Assembly (NCBI GenBank): GCA_921293015.1
Contig: OV121093.1
Coordinates: 3,209,027 to 3,273,026 of the forward strand
DNA: 64,000 bases
DNA from: Phorcus lineatus
Taxonomy: Eukaryota; Mollusca; Gastropoda; Trochida; Trochidae
Direction: 5' to 3'
Shown: positions 58,488 through 64,000 of the stretch, piece by piece
Position numbering within the stretch: position 1 is the stretch's first letter
Layout: every line of letters starts with the position of its first letter
Program-made: the position numbers and the translations under genes
Notes under the pieces: model-generated
Databases searched by the model: none
What the model was told of the DNA's origin: nothing
What the model saw: only the letters and a program-made list of their open reading frames with translations

Positions 58488-58893
58488 AGGGGGCGGGATA
58501 GCGCAGTGGTTAGCGCGTTCGGCTTCGGATCAGGAGGTCCGTGGTTCGAATCCCGCCAGGGGCTCGGCAACTTTGTCTGCAGTAGAGAACTGTTCTACAC
58601 GCGCGTTCGGCTTCGGATCAGGAGGTCCGTGGTTCGAATCCCGCCAGGGGCTCGGCAACTTTGTCTGCAGTAGAGAACTGTTCTACACGCAGTCAGGTTT
58701 GGGTGCAATGCTACACTGAAACTCAGCGCAGTATCACCCATGGTTCGCTAGTTCCAGCCGATGCTCGCAGGTTTCACAGCAATGCATAGCCACAATGGTT
58801 TTGCGGGCTTTCTCCCTGCAATAATACTAGCAGCCGCGATATAAGTGAAATAATCTTGAAAGCGGCGTTAAACCCCAACTCACTCACTCATAG
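58488..58893 (+). mobile_element. tRNA-derived SINE with an internal 88-bp tandem duplication
   Basis: Starts GGGGGCGGGATAGCGCAGTG. The segment from GCGTTCGGCTTCGG through GTTCTACAC is present twice (58515 and 58603, exact 88-bp step), giving two B boxes. The rest of the body and the CGGCGTTAAACCCCAACTCA tail follow. Confidence 0.93.
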
Positions 58894-59150
58894 ACCTCAA
58901 GAGCTATGGCAGCTGGAGCTTTCATGCTCCTGGTTGGGACACCCAAGCTGGACAGGTCGACGGGTAGAAGCCAGACTAAATTTGAGTCCTTCTAAAACCT
59001 GTTGTCTATCTCTCACTATGCCTTTCTTTCCGTCTTTTCCCTTAACCTTTCGATCCCTTTCTCCCTTTTCTGTCCACTCTTTTGGATGCTTGTCATCCAC
59101 GTGTTTAATAACTGAAATATTGTTCAAAGCACGTTAAACCCCTGTGTAAG
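58893..59150 (-). repeat. Short dispersed repeat, minus-strand copy adjoining the SINE
   Basis: Contains GGGACACCCAAGCTGGACAG and ends at ATTGTTCAAAGCACGTTAAAC, the reverse complement of the 51143 copy. Confidence 0.8.
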
Positions 59151-59719
59151 TCGTGGTAACTGGATGATGTATATACTGTACAGTGTGAAGCTTGAGACCT
59201 TGTCTTGCAGAATTTAAGCTCTATGCAGGGTGTCACGAGTTACTTCCCTTGTACCGATATGCCTCACAATGTTTAAATACTGTTGTAAAGATAATAAAAT
59301 GTGAGCTCTTACATATATTGTCCATCAAGTACTCTGTGTACCCGTTCACATCCTCACCCGCAGTTTGTTTATCTATTCATGTTCACCAGGTGAGTTTAAG
59401 CGACGGTCCGCAAAATTCATATCATTTGTTATTGCTTTCATACGAAGCCAAATACCAGCTATAAACTTAGGAAGCTGTCGAAATCATGCTGCCAGATGAC
59501 ATAAGTATTTATAAAGGCTAATAAACGCCTCATCTATCTGATTTAGATAAGTTTTCAAAATTACATTGAACGATAAGCAAGCGCCAATGTCCGGTTTTCG
59601 ATCACAATCGTGACTTTGATACTTTCATAGGCCTACATCAAATTGTCAGGTTACTAGGCCAATTAGCTTCAAATTATACTTTCGATAAACCTCGTACTAT
59701 ACGTTGAGCAACACCTCAT

Positions 59720-60015
59720 ATGCCGTCTTCTTCTTCCTCTTCTTCGGAGGGGCTGATCCAACTTCATCGCTCGCTCCCTCAAAGGGTGTCAAGGTTAGCA
59801 CGAGTTTGAACAGTTGTTCTTCTCGTATAGTGAACTTCTCTTTAGTCATTATCTCCAGCAAGACACCTTAAGGTGGATCAGATATCTTGCATCCACTCCC
59901 GTCTTCTTTGATAAGAGCGTCCTCATCTAATTTTTCCATAAGGGTCTCTCAGGAGAGACATGTCAAATCCGGTTTAAAGACTGTAGCTTCCCCATCTTCT
60001 GGTCTGATGATCGTT
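59720..60015 (-). pseudogene. Family X relic
   Basis: Minus strand. An ETLMEKLDEDAL...GCKISDPP segment lines up with REELMKKVDKDGL...CRISDLP of the intact gene, followed by MTKEKFTIREEQLFKLVLT against LTTEKINIKNESLWRIILT. At least one stop and a frame change occur. The end is a basic run (PPKKRKKK). Dead copy. Confidence 0.6.
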
Positions 60016-60399
60016 TAGGTAGAATTAAGGCTCGAAAGGCTCTGAATTCATTAAAAAAACAACTACTAACCATGATTTCACCTGATAAGCATAATATACA
60101 ATATATCCTTGTACATTGTACGTATATTTTGTTACAAAAACGCTTGAAATGCGATGTTAACGATCATATCGTTTCATCCATGATGAGTCGATACTACACT
60201 TTAAATACGTTGGAATTTTTATGATGTCATTATCTATAAATACAGTCTTTGCAAATGCTGTATCATGTATGAAAATTAATGATAATAAATGAAAACAAAA
60301 CACAGAGAAACATTCAAGTCACAACTTTTAATTCAAGTACTATTAATGCTATTCGTAACAGTACCTTTATGGATGATATTCATCATACAAGACAAAGTA

Positions 60400-60758
60400 T
60401 CAAAGGACTCTCATTTTTTTCCTCAACTTCTCTTCAATTGTTTCATTCCTATTTGAAGTGAGGAAAATAAGTCTGATATAGTCTTCATTTTCATACCGAC
60501 TAGTATTATTGTCATTAAATAAATATCCAAAGGCTGATGACCATAATCACCTTCTTGACTCTGCAAGAATGACTTAGTGGGGTATGTTTGACGATGCTTC
60601 ATGAAAGTACATGTTATGACGCTCTTCAATACTCATCGTGAAACAGTCATGATGAAGCTGAGATGGATCATCCAACTCGCACCCATAACACATATCATTT
60701 CACACACTTCATGAACACTCTTCTCGAGTGCATCTACATAAGCAGCCTCCAATTTCAA
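60400..60758 (-). pseudogene. Family Y relic, directly downstream of a family X copy
   Basis: Minus strand. An acceptor-like TTTTTTTAG ends at 60759, then an LEAAYVDALEKSVHEV segment, the CYGC...QLHHDC motif one base out of frame (shift near 60690), and later RYENEDYIRLIFLTSNRNE with a KLRKKM end in another frame. Only 103 bp separates it from the family X frame, so X and Y may be parts of one transcription unit or exons of one gene. Confidence 0.6.
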
Positions 60759-60861
60759 CTAAAAAAAGTAACGGTTTACTTTCACCACTCGCATGTGATT
60801 TATTAGATTGATCCTTCTACGATCATTAGGTCGACGTCGACATCGTGGGATGGCGACGGCT

Positions 60862-61272
60862 TCACTCCTCACGGTGTCGTCCTTGAAAAGGTAATGGGTG
60901 CTTCACTGGCATGTTCTTCGCTGTCCTCGCAGCAAGTTTGTTGTATTTACGATTCGTCTTTGATTTTCTCTGACCGCAGAACATCAAATGAGTCCATGAC
61001 TCCAGGGCCTCTGTGCATCTGTCGTTCATTAAAATTTCATGCTTATTTAACACCTCTGCTGAATGGATGGTCGTCAATATGACTTTCCTTCGACTTTCAT
61101 CTTTCAACTTGAATTTGTTGAAAGACTGAATGTGGAGAAGACGGTTTCTAGGAAGATCAATGATCTTCGTCCTCGATGAATCAAATTTGGCCATCACCTC
61201 CTTTAAGGACAGCATCAGGTTTAAAAACCTTTTTGCCCCCATCATTAAGGTTTTCGGTAGAGACGATGCCAT
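60862..61272 (-). CDS. Family X member, single open exon
   Basis: 136 residues from the ATG at 61272, starting MASSLPKTLM. It shares with the 33.4-34.2 kb gene the DLPRN.LL core, the ESRRKVILT helix and the GQRKSKTNRKYNK basic segment. It lacks the second exon seen there; the frame ends HREE after a possible donor (CACC|GTGAGG). A TATA box sits about 80 bp upstream. It may be expressed, or may be an early-stage pseudogene, since its neighbours are broken. Confidence 0.5.
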   Translation of the reverse strand: MASSLPKTLMMGAKRFLNLMLSLKEVMAKFDSSRTKIIDLPRNRLLHIQSFNKFKLKDESRRKVILTTIHSAEVLNKHEILMNDRCTEALESWTHLMFCGQRKSKTNRKYNKLAARTAKNMPVKHPLPFQGRHREE

Positions 61273-61349
61273 GATGCGAAGAGGAGTAGATGACACAGTA
61301 AAAAAGTTAGATGAAGAATGAATTGTTGACGATGTGAAAATTCCCGCGG

Positions 61350-61360
61350 TTTTTATAGCT
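61350..61360 (-). promoter_or_regulatory. TATA box and CCAAT box of the family X member
   Basis: The minus strand reads CTATAAAAACCG, with CCAAT about 30 bp upstream (near 61385). Confidence 0.5.
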
Positions 61361-61487
61361 GTGGATTGTTTGGTTAGTTTTACCATTGGTTGATTCAAAT
61401 ATGGACAGGAATAACCGGGTACCAGTATCAATTCAAGTTGTAAATGTAAAGGTAATCAAGGTGTGGTTTGTTAATGGGGGTTGGACT

Positions 61488-61875
61488 GATTGCAATACCT
61501 ATTCAATTTCCGAAATCAATACTACCCATACCATTTGAGTCCCCACCCTTTATTGACCCGGATGACATTGGCTACAATACCTGCCATTCAATTCGGAGTC
61601 TCCTCCCTTGTTGATGCAGGCGCTATTGAGTGCAATACCTATTCATTTCTAAATTCAATACCCATTCAGTTTGAATCCTCAACCCTTAATTATGCAGGTG
61701 ATATATAGTACAATACCTATTCAATTCCAATTTCAATACCCATTCAATTACGACCTCCACCTTTAATGACCACAGGTGGTATTGAGAACAATACCTATTC
61801 AATCCCAATTTCAAGAGCCATTCAATTACGATCTCCACCCATATTGACACAGGTGGTATTAAGTACAATACCTAA
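61488..61875. repeat. Degenerate tandem repeat, about 75-bp period, five copies
   Basis: 'caatacctattca' recurs near 61494, 61575 (varied), 61641, 61711, 61789 and 61866, with 'cccattcaatt' and 'cag(g)tggtatt' between. It lies between the family Y relic at 62.6 kb and the family X member. Confidence 0.8.
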
Positions 61876-61989
61876 AGAATTCAAAGGGTCAATGATGACG
61901 TCAGATGTGGAGGTGGTTATCTGATTCTTCTTACCCTATGCACATGATTATTAGTCACATTCATACCGCTTTCTTTCAAGTAATGTAGG

Positions 61990-62125
61990 CCGATGCTAGT
62001 AGGTTTCACTGCAATGCATAGCCACAATAGTGTTGCGGGCTTTCTCCCTGCAATAATAGTAGCTGCCGTGATATAAGTGAAATTATATTGAAAGCGGCAA
62101 GAAACACCACCTCACCTCACCTCGA
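61990..62125 (+). mobile_element. tRNA-derived SINE, 3' fragment
   Basis: Body and tail only (GCCGATGCTAGTAGGTTTC ... GCGGCAAGAAACACCACCTC); the head is missing. Confidence 0.8.
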
Positions 62126-62549
62126 GTAATTTATTATAGTTATATATTATAGTTAAATAATCTTGTTAGCGGCGTAAAACACCATCTCACCTCACCTTGA
62201 TATGCTGCCCAATCCAGCCCTATTTTCTTAACACCATCCCCATTTCGACTTCTATCTTCCAAATTAAGAAAAGTGTAAGGTAATCACAATAATGACGTTG
62301 ACAGAAATTTAAAAACATTTTAAGACTTTAAAAAATAAACTGGCACAATCTTTTTTGAATAAGGAATCTTTATTTACTTTTACTTACTTTCTTTACTCAG
62401 GGTCATTTTGTCATCAGCGACATACAAGTAGTATCTTTCAATGAAAAACAACCATACACAATATTAAAGTTAACTTATGTTTAGTTGAATAAAACAATGA
62501 ATTAAAAGCTCAACACATACTGTCAACCAGCTGTGATATATTGATTGTC

Positions 62550-62889
62550 CTAACAAACTTCCTTCATTTTTTCCTTCAAGCTACTTCTTAGTTCTTCTTT
62601 TCGAACTGAAGTGCAAAAAGGATTTTTTAGATATTCACTGTTTTCATATCTTTCCATGTTGTCAATAACCCATCCGGTACCATCGATGCGTTCTTTCGCT
62701 CTTGCGACAATGATCGAATGAGGCCTTTGAGCCATTGAAATATATATCAACCCGTTTCTCATCACTCATGATGAGGCAATCATGCTGCACCAGAGATGGG
62801 TGATCTACTTGACACCCATAACAATCTGCACGTCACAGCTCATGCACTTTGGTTTCTAGTACATCCACATATTTGGACTCTAAAGTTCA
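62550..62889 (-). pseudogene. Family Y relic
   Basis: Minus strand. LESKYVDVLETKVHEL, an in-frame TGA, then the ADCYGC...SLVQHDCLIMS motif; the remainder, ERYENSEYLKNPFCT and SLKEKMKEVC, is in another frame. It aligns with the relic at 60400-60758 and, more weakly, the intact gene at 2779-3168. Confidence 0.6.
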
Positions 62890-63990
62890 ATTAAATATCA
62901 GTTGTGGTGTTTCTTCCCTAGATGTTGTAATGAAGGTGCTCTTGGTCGTTGTTGTCTGAAAAATACCCTTTGTCTACTGTCAAATGGTTCTTCATACCAT
63001 GTGGTTACTGATGTTTTCTATTGTCTCTCCAGAGCTGCTTCCAAACATCTGGTCCCTGCAAGACTGGCAGCTAGTCGACTGGATCGAAGCCTTTTCCCCC
63101 TGTGTCACCAGCTGTTACCTCCAGTCACCCTGTACCAATATGGGTATATTCCCACTCATCTTGGGTAACTCAGATATAAAATATAAAATTTCATCATGCA
63201 ATATTTCTTTCCCTGTAAACAAATTTTGAGTTCTAGACTACAAGTTGTTTTTTCTGTTATACACTTTTTGATATTTCGAATGCACGTTTTATTTAGTTAA
63301 ATACAATTCTACCATGACATTTTAAAATCCTTGTTTTTGATTGGTTTATTTCATCGTCGAATCTACGTTCGAACACGATTTTTAGACAGCCGAATGACCG
63401 CGTTGGAATACATCGTCCTAAGGCTCGATGCAAAGAAGAGACGTAAAAGCACTGCGAGGAGTTCGACGCTCTACCGCTAAACATGATGAAAACGTGCTTT
63501 TGATAGCCTTCTGATACCAATTACCATTATGCAGACATACTTCTTCACGCTTATATAAACAGTCCATTACTCAATCATATGACTTTTTTACATTAATGTG
63601 GACAAATGTTTGATTTCAAGCCGCGATGATCAGATTCGGCAACGCGATAGTTTTCATTCTAACACAGTGACGTCATAGGCTTGTGTATGACGTCACAAGG
63701 CTGGTCACGTGTTCAGTTAAAGGAATTTGGTATCGGCCATTTTGTTGGAGGTGATTCAGTACTTTTTGGAAGTCAAATTGTCATGTTTTGTGCTGACGTC
63801 ATGAGTGTCAAGACAAACTCAATGCTATAACGTGTTAACTTGACAATTCTTTTATTTTTAACGTTACCTACTCTATCTTTTCACTTCAATATTAGTTAGG
63901 TGTTACCCATTATACCTATTTCAAATGGAAATGCCTATGACCGCGTCACACCTAAACTTTCGCGACATCAAAGAAACGTAATTTAAAAGT
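62890..63990. other. Non-coding right edge with three CRE-type palindromes
   Basis: No supported gene. TGACGTCA occurs at 63668-63675, 63688-63695 and 63794-63801, suggesting a promoter of a gene beyond the window edge (inference). Confidence 0.35.
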
Positions 63991-64000
63991 TTATTAACTC

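Overview
This is a stretch of an AT-rich animal genome. Genes are split by GT-AG introns, there are TATA/CCAAT promoters, and retroelements, SINEs and cut-and-paste transposons are dense. The SINE tails (GAGTGAGTGAGTTTGGGTTTAACG-like ends, given here only as a description) and the overall repeat flavour suggest a mollusc, most likely a gastropod. That is an inference from pattern memory, not a database result.

Layout. 0-3.8 kb: tandem repeats, two minus-strand terminal exons coding transmembrane tails, and a small intact gene of an unrecognised family (called Y here). 3.7-28.8 kb: a region marked by a motif, CAACCGGGGAC, that I find nowhere else in the window. The clusters at 16.1-19.2 kb lie in one orientation and the cluster at 28.45-28.75 kb in the other; the cluster at the left edge (3.7-3.95 kb) is mixed. 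Inside are a four-exon minus-strand gene for a probable GPI-anchored secreted protein, a full-length young BEL/Pao LTR retrotransposon sitting in its first intron, a MITE inserted into a minisatellite, and the main gene of the window. That gene has at least 12 exons and joins a TFIIS-N-like domain, a KMT5A/SET8-like SET domain, a 15 x 25-residue perfect-period repeat, two zinc fingers and a tyrosine-recombinase (Crypton-like) domain.

29-34 kb: mostly non-coding, with a MITE and a tRNA-derived SINE, then an intact two-exon gene of a second unrecognised family (X). 34.05-41.6 kb and 48.3-51.2 kb are two copies of one recent segmental duplication (LINE 3' end plus Tc1 fragment). The first copy is interrupted by a 4.6-kb foldback element with ~2.1-kb inverted arms; the second copy preserves the exact empty site. 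41.6-47.6 kb is a DNA transposon with 29-bp terminal inverted repeats, subterminal arrays of GTAACGGTCAGGACA, and a broken gene encoding a DDE-type transposase candidate fused to an OTU cysteine-protease-like domain and a Tudor-like domain. 47.7-48.28 kb holds two exons of an RPA-like OB-fold/zinc-ribbon gene cut off by the duplication boundary.

51-64 kb is repeat-rich (SINEs, a second short repeat family, a MITE, minisatellites). It also contains degraded copies of families X and Y in alternating order on the minus strand.

Apart from the host-like exons (GPI-type gene, TM-tail exons, RPA exons), nearly everything that can be read is mobile-element biology. The two most unusual systems are the SET-recombinase fusion gene inside the ACCGGGGAC-marked region, and the DDE-OTU-Tudor transposon.
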